Shown piece after piece: positions 25,394 to 33,618 of a stretch of 64,000 nt of DNA. The DNA is from Microbacterium sp. 1.5R (GTDB taxonomy: Bacteria > Actinomycetota > Actinomycetes > Actinomycetales > Microbacteriaceae). A program made the translations under genes and the position numbers. The notes below the pieces were generated by a model. It saw only the letters and a program-made list of their open reading frames with translations, made no database searches and had not been told where the DNA came from. Each line of letters starts with the position of its first letter. Within the stretch, counting starts at the first letter, position 1. The stretch lies in NCBI RefSeq assembly GCF_001889265.1, contig NZ_CP018151.1, positions 992,001 to 1,056,000 on the forward strand. The letters run 5' to 3'.

Positions 25394-26235
25394 GTCGGCT
25401 CAAGATCGTTCACCGCACCGGCTTCCGCTACGAGCAGCCGGCGACGGCGTCGTACAACGAGGCGCGGATGCTGCCGCACTCCCGGGACGGACAGTTCGTG
25501 CTGCAGGCGACGCTCGACATATCGCCGACCGCGACCCAGCACTCGTACACCGACTACTGGGACACCCGGGTCTCGACGTTCGAGCTGCTGACCCCGCATC
25601 AGATGCTCTCGGTCACCGCGACGAGCGTGGTGGATGTGAGGCCGCTGCCGACGGGAGAGGCGGACATCGACTGGGACGAACTGGCAGCCCGGATACCCCA
25701 ATCGCTCGAACTCGCGGAATGCGTGGCGCAGACCCCTGCCACCGCTCCCGATGACGAGATGCGCGACCTCGCCCTGCACATCGAAGCGGAGGGTGGTGGC
25801 GTCGACGAGACGGCCCGGGAGATCTGCCGCACCGTCGGGGAGGCCATGGAGTATCGCAGCGGCGTCACCGGCGTGAGCTCGACCGCCCGCGACGCGTGGC
25901 CCACCCGGTCCGGCGTCTGCCAGGACATCGCTCATGTGGCGCTGGGCGTGCTGCGCGCCGCGGGGATCCCGGCGCGCTACGTGTCGGGGTACCTGCATCC
26001 CGATCCGACGGCCGCGATCGGACAGGCTGTGACGGGGGAGTCGCACGCCTGGGTGGAGTGGTACTCCGGCGAGTGGCGCGGATACGACCCCACCAACCTC
26101 GTCGACATCGGCGAATCGCACGTCTATGTCGGCCACGGTCGGGACTACGCCGATGTCGCACCGCTGCGCGGGGTGTACGCGGGACCCAGCGCCTCCGAGC
26201 TCTTCGTCTCGGTCGAGGTCACCCGCCTCGGCTGA
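25390..26235 (+). CDS. Transglutaminase-like cysteine protease/acyltransferase of the alpha-E/ATP-grasp system
   Basis: 281 aa from GTG 25390, whose TGA overlap with the alpha-E stop decides the start (MSRLKIVHRTGFRYEQ). The N-terminal beta-sandwich (about 1-120) is typical of COG1305 proteins. The catalytic triad is complete: Cys177 in RSGVCQDIAHVALGVLRAAGIPARYVSGY, His219 in TGESHAWVEWY and Asp233 in RGYDPTN. It could hydrolyse or transfer onto amide bonds. Cytoplasmic (no signal peptide). In this conserved trio it is expected to process or proofread the ligase product; the real substrate is not known. Confidence 0.92.
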   Translation: MSRLKIVHRTGFRYEQPATASYNEARMLPHSRDGQFVLQATLDISPTATQHSYTDYWDTRVSTFELLTPHQMLSVTATSVVDVRPLPTGEADIDWDELAARIPQSLELAECVAQTPATAPDDEMRDLALHIEAEGGGVDETAREICRTVGEAMEYRSGVTGVSSTARDAWPTRSGVCQDIAHVALGVLRAAGIPARYVSGYLHPDPTAAIGQAVTGESHAWVEWYSGEWRGYDPTNLVDIGESHVYVGHGRDYADVAPLRGVYAGPSASELFVSVEVTRLG

Positions 26236-26283
26236 GGCGACGGCGTGGCGGGAGTTCGAGTGGTGGTGCAGGAGAATGAGACG

Positions 26284-26793
26284 ATGACGGATGCATCGAT
26301 CGAGCGCGAGACGCTCACCTGGGACGGCTTCGGATCCGCGACGCGAGACCTCGCGCGCCGGATCCTGGACAGCGGCTTCATGCCCGAGGTCGTGGTGGCC
26401 ATCGCGCGGGGCGGTCTGCTGCCTGCCGGTGCCATCGCCTACGGTCTCGGAGCGAAGAACTGCGGTGCGATCAACGTCGAGTTCTACACCGGCATCGGCA
26501 CGGTGCGCGACGCGCCGGAGGTGCTGCCGCCCGAACTCGACATGGCGTATCTCGACGGTCGACGCGTGCTGCTGGTCGACGACGTCGCAGATTCGGGTCG
26601 CACGCTCGCCCTCGCCGTGCAGCTGCTGAAGGACAAGGGCGCCGACGTGCGCTCGGTCACGATCTACACCAAGCCGTCGACGATCATCCAGCCCGACTAC
26701 GCCTGGAAGGACACCGACCTGTGGATCAACTTCCCCTGGTCGTTCCAGGGCACGGTGCGCGAAGAGGACCTCGGTCTCGCTCCGTCCGCCTGA
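26284..26793 (+). CDS. Purine-type phosphoribosyltransferase
   Basis: 169 aa. The PRPP-binding loop is visible as VLLVDDVADSGRTLALAVQLL (about residues 96-116), preceded by VVAIARGGLLPAGAIAYGLGAK, the flexible-loop region. It resembles COG2236 xanthine/hypoxanthine phosphoribosyltransferase-like proteins: YTKPSTIIQPDYAWKDTDLWINFPW is characteristic. Exact base specificity cannot be read. ATG 26284 is preceded by GGAGAATGAGACG. It is 48 bp downstream of the transglutaminase gene on the same strand and might be cotranscribed, but that is not part of the usual trio. It converges with ligB. Confidence 0.88.
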   Translation: MTDASIERETLTWDGFGSATRDLARRILDSGFMPEVVVAIARGGLLPAGAIAYGLGAKNCGAINVEFYTGIGTVRDAPEVLPPELDMAYLDGRRVLLVDDVADSGRTLALAVQLLKDKGADVRSVTIYTKPSTIIQPDYAWKDTDLWINFPWSFQGTVREEDLGLAPSA

Positions 26794-26799
26794 CGAGAG

Positions 26800-28323
26800 T
26801 CACCCGCGCAGCAGCGCCCGCAGGGTCTGGATCGTGTCGGCGTCGGCGGGGTTCTTGTCGGGTCGATAGCCCTTGACTCTCGCGAACCTCAACGCGATGC
26901 CTCCGGGGTATCGCGGCGAGCGCTGCACGCCGTCGATCGCGATCTCGACCACGAACTCCGGTCTCAGGAACACCGCGCCCTGCGTGCGCCTCGTCTCGAG
27001 CGGCGGGAAGTTCTCCGTCTGCCAGCGCAGCAGCTCGTCGGTGAGCCCCTTGAACGTCTTGCCGACCATGACGAGACCGCCGGGCTCGCCGAACTCGCCG
27101 CTCGGGTCGAGTGCGCCGAGGTGCAGGTTCGACAGGAGCCCCTGGCGCCGCCCCGACCCCCATTCGGCGGCGAGCACGACCAGGTCGTAGGTGAGCACGG
27201 GCTTGACCTTGACCCAGGACTTGCCGCGGCGTCCCGCCGAGTAGGGCGCATCGATCCCTTTGACGAGCACCCCCTCGTGGCCCGCGGCGAGAGCCTCGCG
27301 CGACAGCTGCTCGGCCGCTTCGGCGTCGTCGGTGACGATGCCCGGCATACGCCATTCGCCGACGACCCTCTCGAGTTCGGTCAGGCGGGTGGACAGGGGC
27401 TCGTCGAGCAGATCGCGTCCGTCGACGTGCAGGATGTCGAAGAACCAGGGCCGCAGCACGAGCTCGCGCGAGACGTCCGCCCCGAACCGCGACATCGTCT
27501 GCTGGAACGGCCGAGGGCCGCCGTCTTCGTCGAGTGACAGCGTCTCACCGTCGAGGATCAGATCGTGTGCGGGGAGCGCGCGCACGATCTCGACGATCTC
27601 CGGCACCCGGTGGGTGATGTCGGCGAGGCTGCGGGTGTAGACGCTCACATCGTCTCCCTGGCGATGCACCTGGATGCGCGCGCCATCGAGCTTGTACTCG
27701 ACGGACGCGGTGCCGGTGATGTCGAGCGCGGCGGTCGGGGTGGCCGCGGTCGATGCGAGCATCGGCAGCACGGGGCGACCGACCACCAGCCCGACCGCAT
27801 CGAGTTCGTCTTCCGTGCCGGTGAGTGCGAGCACGGCGGTCTCGCCCAGGTCGCCGGAGAGCATTGCTGCTCGTCGCACCGATGCCGCCGGGCGATCCGC
27901 GGCACGGGCGATGGCATCGAGCAGGACGCCGCCGAGCGCGCCCGTGCGCAGCTCGCCGAGCATGGCCCGCGACAGGAAGTCCCATTCGGGAGCCGTCGCT
28001 CGCGACGCGAGAGCCGAGAGGATCGCGGAACGCGCCGCGGCCGACCCCGACCCTGACGAGCCGGTCAAGGCCTCGAACGCGTCATCGACATCACGGATCG
28101 ACAGCGAGGGCTCGGCAGCGTGCTGCACGTCGAGCGCCGCCACTCCGCGCCAGCCGACACCCAGCCGTCCCTGTCGCGGCGTCGCGAGCAGCAGCCCGAC
28201 GAGGGCGGGCACGTCGGCAGCGTCAGCGCGTGCGAGCAGCCGGGACACGGCGTCGATCTTCGCCAGGCGCGATGCGGTGGCGGTGACCTCTTCGGCGGTG
28301 GAGACGAGCTCCGAGAGCAACAT
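26800..28323 (-). CDS. ligB: ATP-dependent DNA ligase, mycobacterial LigB type
   Basis: 507 aa, the usual length for actinobacterial LigB. An N-terminal DNA-binding domain (about 1-190) precedes the nucleotidyltransferase domain with the adenylated lysine in SVEYKLDGARIQVHR (Lys211), then HDLILDGETLSLD (motif III), FFDILHVDG, HEGVLVKGIDAPYSAGRRGKSWVKVKP (motifs IV-V) and an OB-fold C-terminus. It seals nicks using ATP in addition to the essential NAD-dependent LigA. It converges with the phosphoribosyltransferase gene across 6 bp. Probably an accessory repair ligase. Confidence 0.93.
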   Translation of the reverse strand: MLLSELVSTAEEVTATASRLAKIDAVSRLLARADAADVPALVGLLLATPRQGRLGVGWRGVAALDVQHAAEPSLSIRDVDDAFEALTGSSGSGSAAARSAILSALASRATAPEWDFLSRAMLGELRTGALGGVLLDAIARAADRPAASVRRAAMLSGDLGETAVLALTGTEDELDAVGLVVGRPVLPMLASTAATPTAALDITGTASVEYKLDGARIQVHRQGDDVSVYTRSLADITHRVPEIVEIVRALPAHDLILDGETLSLDEDGGPRPFQQTMSRFGADVSRELVLRPWFFDILHVDGRDLLDEPLSTRLTELERVVGEWRMPGIVTDDAEAAEQLSREALAAGHEGVLVKGIDAPYSAGRRGKSWVKVKPVLTYDLVVLAAEWGSGRRQGLLSNLHLGALDPSGEFGEPGGLVMVGKTFKGLTDELLRWQTENFPPLETRRTQGAVFLRPEFVVEIAIDGVQRSPRYPGGIALRFARVKGYRPDKNPADADTIQTLRALLRG

Positions 28324-28401
28324 GCAGGCAGTCTCGCATCCGCATCCGACATCGGCGACGGCCTTGCGTTCGTCCGTCCTGCCGCAGTAAGCGGATGCGA
28401 C

Positions 28402-29172
28402 TCAGCGGCCGCGGAACTCCGGCGTGCGCTTCTCCTGGAACGCCGCGAACCCCTCGCGGTAGTCGTCGGTGTCGCACAGGGCGGCCTGGGCGGCGTTCTC
28501 GAGATCGATCGACTCCCACAGCGCCAGGCGCTCGTCGCGGATCCTGGCGACCAGCTGCTTGCTCGCCAGGAAGGCGGCGGTGGCGCCACGCGCAGCGGTC
28601 GCTGCGGCATCCGTCGTCGCCTGCACGACCTCGTCGTCGGGCAGCACCCGGGAGAAGAGCCCCGCTGACACGGCCTCGGTGCCGCTCATCAGCCGACCGG
28701 TGTAGATGAGGTCGAGTGCCCGGTGCGCCCCGAGACGTTCGACGAAGAGGGCGTGGCCGCCGGAGTCGAGAGTGGCGCCGAGCGCGGCGAACGGTGACCC
28801 GATCTTGGCCGACTCTGCGACGTACACGACGTCGGTGGCGATGAGGAGTCCGAGGCCGACGCCGAGACAGGCGCCGTGCGCCACCGCGAAGGTCGGGGCG
28901 GGGAACCGTGCCATCCGCTGCAGCAGCGGGGTCACGAGCCCGCCGAGATACCCGATCACGTCGTCGTCACGGGGGTCGACGCCCGCGATGTCGCGACCGG
29001 CGCAGAAGGCCCGGCCCTCGCCCCGCAGCACCAGCGCGCGCACTCCCGCGGCATCCGCCTCGTCGTAGGCGCGGCCGAGATCGCGGAGCGCCTGCTCGTC
29101 GAGTGAATTCCGCTTCGTCGGCGCATTCAAAACGACGGTGGCGACGTCGTCGGCGACGGTCAGATCGATCAT
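28402..29172 (-). CDS. Enoyl-CoA hydratase/isomerase family protein at the end of the paaABCDE operon
   Basis: 256 aa crotonase fold: VLNAPTKRNSLDEQALRDL, LRGEGRAFCAGRDIAGVDP (oxyanion-hole segment) and AVAHGACLGVGLGLLIATDVVYVAESAKIGSPFAALGATLD. At the second catalytic position the usual Glu-rich turn is replaced by ATLDSGG, with an Asp that fits the PaaG-like isomerase branch (1,2-epoxyphenylacetyl-CoA to oxepin-CoA). The start lies 10 bp after the paaE stop on the same strand. PaaG is thus a good candidate because no other PaaG is visible in the window, but PaaF-like hydratase activity is not excluded. Confidence 0.85.
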   Translation of the reverse strand: MIDLTVADDVATVVLNAPTKRNSLDEQALRDLGRAYDEADAAGVRALVLRGEGRAFCAGRDIAGVDPRDDDVIGYLGGLVTPLLQRMARFPAPTFAVAHGACLGVGLGLLIATDVVYVAESAKIGSPFAALGATLDSGGHALFVERLGAHRALDLIYTGRLMSGTEAVSAGLFSRVLPDDEVVQATTDAAATAARGATAAFLASKQLVARIRDERLALWESIDLENAAQAALCDTDDYREGFAAFQEKRTPEFRGR

Positions 29173-29182
29173 CCGATGCTCC

Positions 29183-30361
29183 TCAGACGTCGTAGTCGAC
29201 CACGATGCGGTCGCTCGTGGGGTGGGATTGGCAGGTGAGGACGTAGCCGCGTTCGAGCTCGTCGGGCTCCAGCGCGTAGTTCTCCGTCATCGTCACGCTG
29301 CCCTCGATGACCCTCGCACGGCAGGTTCCGCAGACGCCGCCCGCACACGCGAACGGCGCATCGGGTCGCACCCGCAGAGCGGCATTGAGCACGGACTCGT
29401 GCGCGTCGACCGGACTCTCGACGGTCGACGAGACGCCGTCGAGATTCACCTCGATGCGGATCGTCTTCTCGCCCGCGCGCACCTCGACAGGGCGGGCGGC
29501 GCGCGCCGGCTCGTCACCCGTCGTGAAGAGCTCGAAGCGGATGTGCTCACGCGGCACACCGACGTCGGCGAGCACCTCTCGGCACAGGTCGACCAGCGAG
29601 AGCGGTCCGCACAGGAACCATTCGTCGACGTCGGTCGGATCGATGAGCGCCCGCAGGATGGTGCGCAGCTTCTCCTCGTCGATGCGTCCGGAGAGCACGG
29701 GGGCCGTGCGCTGCTCGCGGGACAGCACATGGTGCAGCGTCAGGCGCGTCGGGTAGCGATCCTTGAGGTCGGCGAGATCCTCGAGGAACATCACGTCGAG
29801 CGTCGAGCGGTTCGTGTAGAGCAGGGTGAATCGGGAGGTGTCTGAGCGCGTCAGCACGGTGTGGGCGAGAGCCATCAGCGGCGTGATGCCGGAACCGGCA
29901 GCGATGCCCACGACGTGACGCTGATCGAGATCGTCGAGCCCGGACGTGAACGTGCCCTGCGGACTCATCACGTCGATCTCGAAACCGGGGTGAAGGCCCG
30001 TCTGCGCCCAGGTCGAGAAGAGCCCGCCCTCGTCGCGCTTCACGGCGACGCTGAGCCGGGTCGGGACACCGGCGGCGATCTGCTCGGCCGTGCGGTGTTC
30101 GGGTGCGCGGCACAGCGAGTACGACCGGCGCACCTCCGTGCCGTCGAGCGACGTGCGCAGGGCGACATACTGGCCGGGCAGGTGGTCGTAGTCGTCGGCG
30201 AGGTCGGCGGGAACCGAGAAGGTCACCTCGACCGAGTCGTCGGTCAACGGCCGCACCTCCTCGACGGCGAGGGTGTGGAAGCGCGCGCGCTTCTTCGTCG
30301 GCGCGGCGGCTCGACGAGGCGACGGCGCGGGCGCGGGACCGGAGAGGGCGAACAGCGACAT
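29183..30361 (-). CDS. paaE: Phenylacetyl-CoA epoxidase reductase subunit
   Basis: 392 aa ferredoxin-NADP-reductase-type protein that passes electrons from NADPH to the PaaABC diiron epoxidase. The FAD domain shows LPGQYVALRTSLDGTEVRRSYSLC; the NAD domain shows VVGIAAGSGITPLMALAHTVL and WFLCGPLSLVDLC; the C-terminal plant-type [2Fe-2S] domain shows FACAGGVCGTCRARV plus a later Cys in YVLTCQSHP. An N-terminal Ala/Pro/Arg-rich leader of about 25 residues is extra. The ATG shares one base with the paaD stop (TGATG). Confidence 0.95.
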   Translation of the reverse strand: MSLFALSGPAPAPSPRRAAAPTKKRARFHTLAVEEVRPLTDDSVEVTFSVPADLADDYDHLPGQYVALRTSLDGTEVRRSYSLCRAPEHRTAEQIAAGVPTRLSVAVKRDEGGLFSTWAQTGLHPGFEIDVMSPQGTFTSGLDDLDQRHVVGIAAGSGITPLMALAHTVLTRSDTSRFTLLYTNRSTLDVMFLEDLADLKDRYPTRLTLHHVLSREQRTAPVLSGRIDEEKLRTILRALIDPTDVDEWFLCGPLSLVDLCREVLADVGVPREHIRFELFTTGDEPARAARPVEVRAGEKTIRIEVNLDGVSSTVESPVDAHESVLNAALRVRPDAPFACAGGVCGTCRARVIEGSVTMTENYALEPDELERGYVLTCQSHPTSDRIVVDYDV

Positions 30362-30867
30362 CAGTGCACCTTGAAGTGGTCGAAGGGTTCGAGGCAGGCG
30401 CGGCATTCGAACAGCGCCTTGCACGAGGTCGAACCGAAGCGCGAGACCTCGCGGGTGTCCAGCGAGCCGCACCGAGGGCACCGCACGCTGATCGCGAGGC
30501 GGATCGGGCCGGACGAGATCGCCGAGCGCCCGGTCGGAGGCGCGATGCCGTACTCGGCGAGCTTCTGCCTGCCGGCATCCGACATCCAGTCCGTCGTCCA
30601 TGCGGGGGAGAGCACGAGCCGGACCTCGACCCGTGAGTATCCCGCGGCGGTCAGGGCGAGGATGACGTCGTCGCGGATCGTGTCCATCGCCGGGCACCCG
30701 CTGTAGGTCGGGGTGATGTCGACGCGCACCACGTCGCCGTCGACGGTGACCGCGCGCAGCACGCCGAGGTCCTCGATCGTCAGCACGGGCACCTCGGGGT
30801 CGGCCACGGCCGCGGCGATCCGCCAGGCGGTCGACCGGTGTGCGGTCTGCAGCGTGCCGGTCACCAT
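30361..30867 (-). CDS. paaD: Phenylacetyl-CoA epoxidase accessory protein PaaD (Fe-S maturation type)
   Basis: 168 aa. The N-terminal MIP18/DUF59-like domain (about 12-100: RIAAAVADPEVPVLTIEDLGVLRAV, YSGCPAMDTIRDDVILAL) is followed by a C-terminal zinc ribbon, VRCPRCGSLDTREVSRFGSTSCKALFECRACLEPFDHFK. PaaD is needed for active epoxidase, probably by helping to assemble the Fe-S cluster of PaaE. ATG 30867 has GGGAG 4 nt upstream; GTG 30864 overlapping the paaC stop is an alternative. Confidence 0.94.
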   Translation of the reverse strand: MVTGTLQTAHRSTAWRIAAAVADPEVPVLTIEDLGVLRAVTVDGDVVRVDITPTYSGCPAMDTIRDDVILALTAAGYSRVEVRLVLSPAWTTDWMSDAGRQKLAEYGIAPPTGRSAISSGPIRLAISVRCPRCGSLDTREVSRFGSTSCKALFECRACLEPFDHFKVH

Positions 30868-31703
30868 GATGCTCCCGGATGCCGTCGCGCCAGGACCTGC
30901 ATCTCCGCGAGGACATGGCCGAACGGACTCGCGTGCGCTCCTCGCCGTCCTCCGGCCGAGGATGCCGCGACGGCGGGAAGCGTCAGCTCGGCCTCGGCGA
31001 AGACGGCGGCGACGACGGCGTCGAAGCCCGCTCGCAGCGTCGACGGACGCGCCGCGGCGTCCCCGAGGCGGTCGATCAGGGGCTCGTCGCGGAAGAGCTC
31101 GTCGGCATACGGCCAGACGTCGCCCAGCGCGCGGATCATCCGTCGGCGGGATTCCTCGGTGCCGCCGGCAAGCCGCAGCACCCACTGCACCGCGTGGTCG
31201 CGGTGGTAGTCGACCTCTTTGAGGGACTTCTCGGCGATCGCCGCGAGGGTCGGGTCGCTGCTCGCCCGCAGGGCCGAGTACAGCTCGAACATGTAGGTCG
31301 ACACGACGAGCTGGCGGGCGATGGTCTGCGCGAAGTCGCCGTTGGGCTGCTCGACGATCCAGGCGCAGCGGAACTCCGGTTCGTCGCGGAAGTACGCGAG
31401 ATCGTCTTCGGAGCGTCCGTCGAAAGACCCCGCGAAGTGCAGGAACGAGCGGGCATGCCCGAGCAGGTCGAGCGCGATGTTGCCGAGGGCGACGTCCTCT
31501 TCGAGTTCGGGCGCGCGGGAGATCCACTCACCGAGCTGCTGCGACAGGATCAGTGCATCGTCGCCGAGCCAGAGCGCGTACTCGGCGATGTCGGCGGATG
31601 CCGCCGCGGAGCCGGTTCCGGTGAGCTCGTCACCGAGCCGCAGCTCGTCGACCGAGACGTCCCCGTGCGGGTCGCCGTGGATATCACCCTGGATGTGGCT
31701 CAC
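30861..31703 (-). CDS. paaC: Phenylacetyl-CoA epoxidase structural subunit
   Basis: 280 aa ferritin-like helical protein that supports PaaA in the epoxidase complex. Segments such as EYALWLGDDALILSQQLGEWISRAPELEEDVALGNIALDLLGHARSFL and DFAQTIARQLVVSTYMFELYSAL, SLKEVDYHRDHAVQWVLRLAGGTEESRRRM match the family. The diiron ligand set is incomplete, as expected for this non-catalytic partner. The GTG start overlaps the paaB stop (GTGA). The first 30 residues, rich in Gly and Asp, are a non-conserved extension. Confidence 0.94.
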   Translation of the reverse strand: MSHIQGDIHGDPHGDVSVDELRLGDELTGTGSAAASADIAEYALWLGDDALILSQQLGEWISRAPELEEDVALGNIALDLLGHARSFLHFAGSFDGRSEDDLAYFRDEPEFRCAWIVEQPNGDFAQTIARQLVVSTYMFELYSALRASSDPTLAAIAEKSLKEVDYHRDHAVQWVLRLAGGTEESRRRMIRALGDVWPYADELFRDEPLIDRLGDAAARPSTLRAGFDAVVAAVFAEAELTLPAVAASSAGGRRGAHASPFGHVLAEMQVLARRHPGASW

Positions 31704-32005
31704 AGGTGCGGCACCCCCTCGGACGCCGTGTAGTACACGGCGTGCCGATAGTTCTTGCCGGCGGGGCTCTCGAAGTAGGCGCCCTTCGCGTCGGGGTCGC
31801 TGGTCGTGATCGCCTCGGCGGGCACCGCCCAGATCGACACGCCCTCGCCGCGTCGCGTGTAGAGATCCCGGGCGTTGCGGATGGCCATGTCGGCATCCGG
31901 GGCGTGCAGCGACCCGACGTGGACGTGGCTCAGGCCGCGGTTCGCGCGGACGAAGACCTCCCAGAGCGGCCAGGGCTCGCGGGCGTCGGCACCGGGCGTC
32001 GCCAT
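31700..32005 (-). CDS. paaB: Phenylacetyl-CoA epoxidase subunit B
   Basis: 101 aa, the normal size. WPLWEVFVRANRGLSHVHVGSLHAPDADMAIRNARDLYTRRGEGVSIWAVPAEAI is the diagnostic PaaB core. It is thought to bridge the PaaAC heterodimers. The ATG shares one base with the paaA stop. Confidence 0.95.
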   Translation of the reverse strand: MATPGADAREPWPLWEVFVRANRGLSHVHVGSLHAPDADMAIRNARDLYTRRGEGVSIWAVPAEAITTSDPDAKGAYFESPAGKNYRHAVYYTASEGVPHL

Positions 32006-32985
32006 CACGCCACCGCCTTCGTCTTCAGCGCCTGCTTGCGGGCGTACTCGGCCGCAGCCTCGCGCACCCACGCGCCGTCCTCATGGGCCGTGCGGCGGCG
32101 TTCGAGACGCTCGGCATTGCAGGGGCCGTTGCCGCGCAGCACCTCGAAGAACTCGTCCCAGTCGATCTCGCCGATCACGTACTGGCCGGTCTCGTCGTCG
32201 AAGCGCAGATCAGGGTCGGGCAGGGTCACGCCGAGGATCTCGGCCTGGGGCACGAGCATGCTGACGAAGCGCTGACGCAGCTCGTCGTTCGTGAAGCGCT
32301 TGATCTTCCACTTCATCGACTGCGCGGAGTTGGGGGACTGGTCGTCGGGCGGACCGAACATCGCCAGGCTCGGCCAGTACCAGCGGTTCACGGCATCCTG
32401 CGCCATCTTCTTCTGCTCGTCGGTTCCCTGCATGAGCGACAGCAGGATCTCGAATCCCTGGCGCTGATGGAACGACTCCTCCTTGCAGACGCGCACCATC
32501 GCGCGGCCGTAGGGCCCGTAGGAGGCGCGGCACAGCGGCACCTGGTTGCAGATGGCGGCTCCGTCGACGAGCCACCCGATCGCCCCCATGTCAGCCCAGG
32601 TGGGCGTCGGGTAGTTGAAGATCGACGAGTACTTGGCCTTGCCGCTGATGAGCTGATCCATCATCTCGTCGCGCGTGATGCCGAGCGTCTGTGCGGCGGA
32701 GTAGAGATAGAGTCCGTGCCCCGCCTCGTCCTGGACCTTGGCCATCAGGATCGCCTTGCGCTTGAGGCTCGGCGCCCGGGTGATCCAGTTGCCCTCCGGC
32801 TGCATGCCGATGATCTCGGAGTGCGCGTGCTGCGAGATCTGACGGATCAGCGTCTTGCGATAGGCATCGGGCATCCAGTCGCGAGGCTCGATGCGCTGCT
32901 CGTTCGCGATGAGCTCGTCGAACAGGTGCTCGTCGTCGGACAGCTCTCCGTCGACGAGGGAGAGATCTGCGGGGCTGGTCATCAT
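32005..32985 (-). CDS. paaA: Phenylacetyl-CoA epoxidase catalytic subunit
   Basis: 326 aa diiron protein that epoxidises the aromatic ring of phenylacetyl-CoA. The carboxylate-bridged ligands are visible in [33 protein letters not shown] (ExxH) and [13 protein letters not shown] (second ExxH). [19 protein letters not shown] and [21 protein letters not shown] are diagnostic. It starts with two ATGs (32985/32982). It is the first gene of the operon paaA-B-C-D-E-crotonase, and a PaaR-type palindrome lies 25 bp upstream. Confidence 0.97.
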   Translation of the reverse strand: MMTSPADLSLVDGELSDDEHLFDELIANEQRIEPRDWMPDAYRKTLIRQISQHAHSEIIGMQPEGNWITRAPSLKRKAILMAKVQDEAGHGLYLYSAAQTLGITRDEMMDQLISGKAKYSSIFNYPTPTWADMGAIGWLVDGAAICNQVPLCRASYGPYGRAMVRVCKEESFHQRQGFEILLSLMQGTDEQKKMAQDAVNRWYWPSLAMFGPPDDQSPNSAQSMKWKIKRFTNDELRQRFVSMLVPQAEILGVTLPDPDLRFDDETGQYVIGEIDWDEFFEVLRGNGPCNAERLERRRTAHEDGAWVREAAAEYARKQALKTKAVA

Positions 32986-33009
32986 CGACTCCTCGGTTTC
33001 CGATCCGCT

Positions 33010-33031
33010 TTACTGACCGGTCGTTAGGTAA
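33010..33031. promoter_or_regulatory. PaaR-type operator upstream of paaA (site 1)
   Basis: A 22-bp imperfect palindrome with half-sites TTACTGACCGG and (reverse strand) TTACCTAACGA; the core GACCGGTC at 33015-33022 is perfectly symmetrical. It lies 25 bp upstream of the paaA ATG, where a repressor would block the promoter. The same form occurs at 42380 and 50965. Binding by the TetR protein at 42458 is inferred. Confidence 0.75.
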
Positions 33032-33104
33032 TTCTGACACGGAGGTCGTCGCGGCGCAAGGAAGACCCCCGATGCGGCGCTCGGCGAGATGCTCGGAGAG
33101 TTGC

Positions 33105-33524
33105 TCAGCGCGAGCGGGAGACGAGGTCGAGGAGGGCTCTGCCGTACGCCTCGGAGGGATCCGGATGCTCGAAACGTAGGGTCTCGCCGGCGATCTCGAC
33201 CTCGACCACGAAGGTGTCGGAGAGGCGGCTCAGCGCCCGGAAGGTGCCGCGCAGCAGCTCACGCAGCTGATCCTCGCGGGGGAGCCACACCGCGTCCGCG
33301 AGGGTCACGGCGTCGAGCGCCCACTCCGTCGTGCCGTTGAAGGCGAGGTCCGTGCCGCTCGGGGTCTGGCGGGCCTCGATCGTCATCTCGCTGACCGTGA
33401 AGACATCGGCTTCGGCCTCGAGCTCGACATCGTTCGGGAGATCGAGCTGAAAGCGGTCGCCCTCGGCGGGATGCCACACGAGTCCGGCGTCGCGCAGGGA
33501 TACGGCCAGTTCTCGCGTGATCAT
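33105..33524 (-). CDS. Conserved actinobacterial protein of unknown function
   Basis: 139 aa, no signal peptide or membrane helix. The pattern (ITRELAVSLRDAGLVWHPAEGDRFQLDL, DVFTVSEMTIEARQTPSGTDLAFNGTTEWALDAVTLADAVWLPREDQLRELLRGTF) matches small actinobacterial proteins often labelled CpaE-like or pilus assembly, but it has no P-loop or receiver domain, so that label is not supported by sequence. The gene sits between the two paa operons beside recQ, with no functional link that I can see. Confidence 0.75.
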   Translation of the reverse strand: MITRELAVSLRDAGLVWHPAEGDRFQLDLPNDVELEAEADVFTVSEMTIEARQTPSGTDLAFNGTTEWALDAVTLADAVWLPREDQLRELLRGTFRALSRLSDTFVVEVEIAGETLRFEHPDPSEAYGRALLDLVSRSR

Positions 33525-33618
33525 CGTCCCACGCTAGACGACGTCGCCGAGGCTCGGCTCGAATCCGCCTGTGGATGGTGGCGCACCGGGTGTCGGAGGC
33601 ATCGGGCAGAGTGGAGAC

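Noticed and set aside
33105..33524. Pilus assembly protein CpaE
   Set aside because: Only 139 aa with no ATPase P-loop or receiver domain and no pilus genes nearby, so the label is not carried over.
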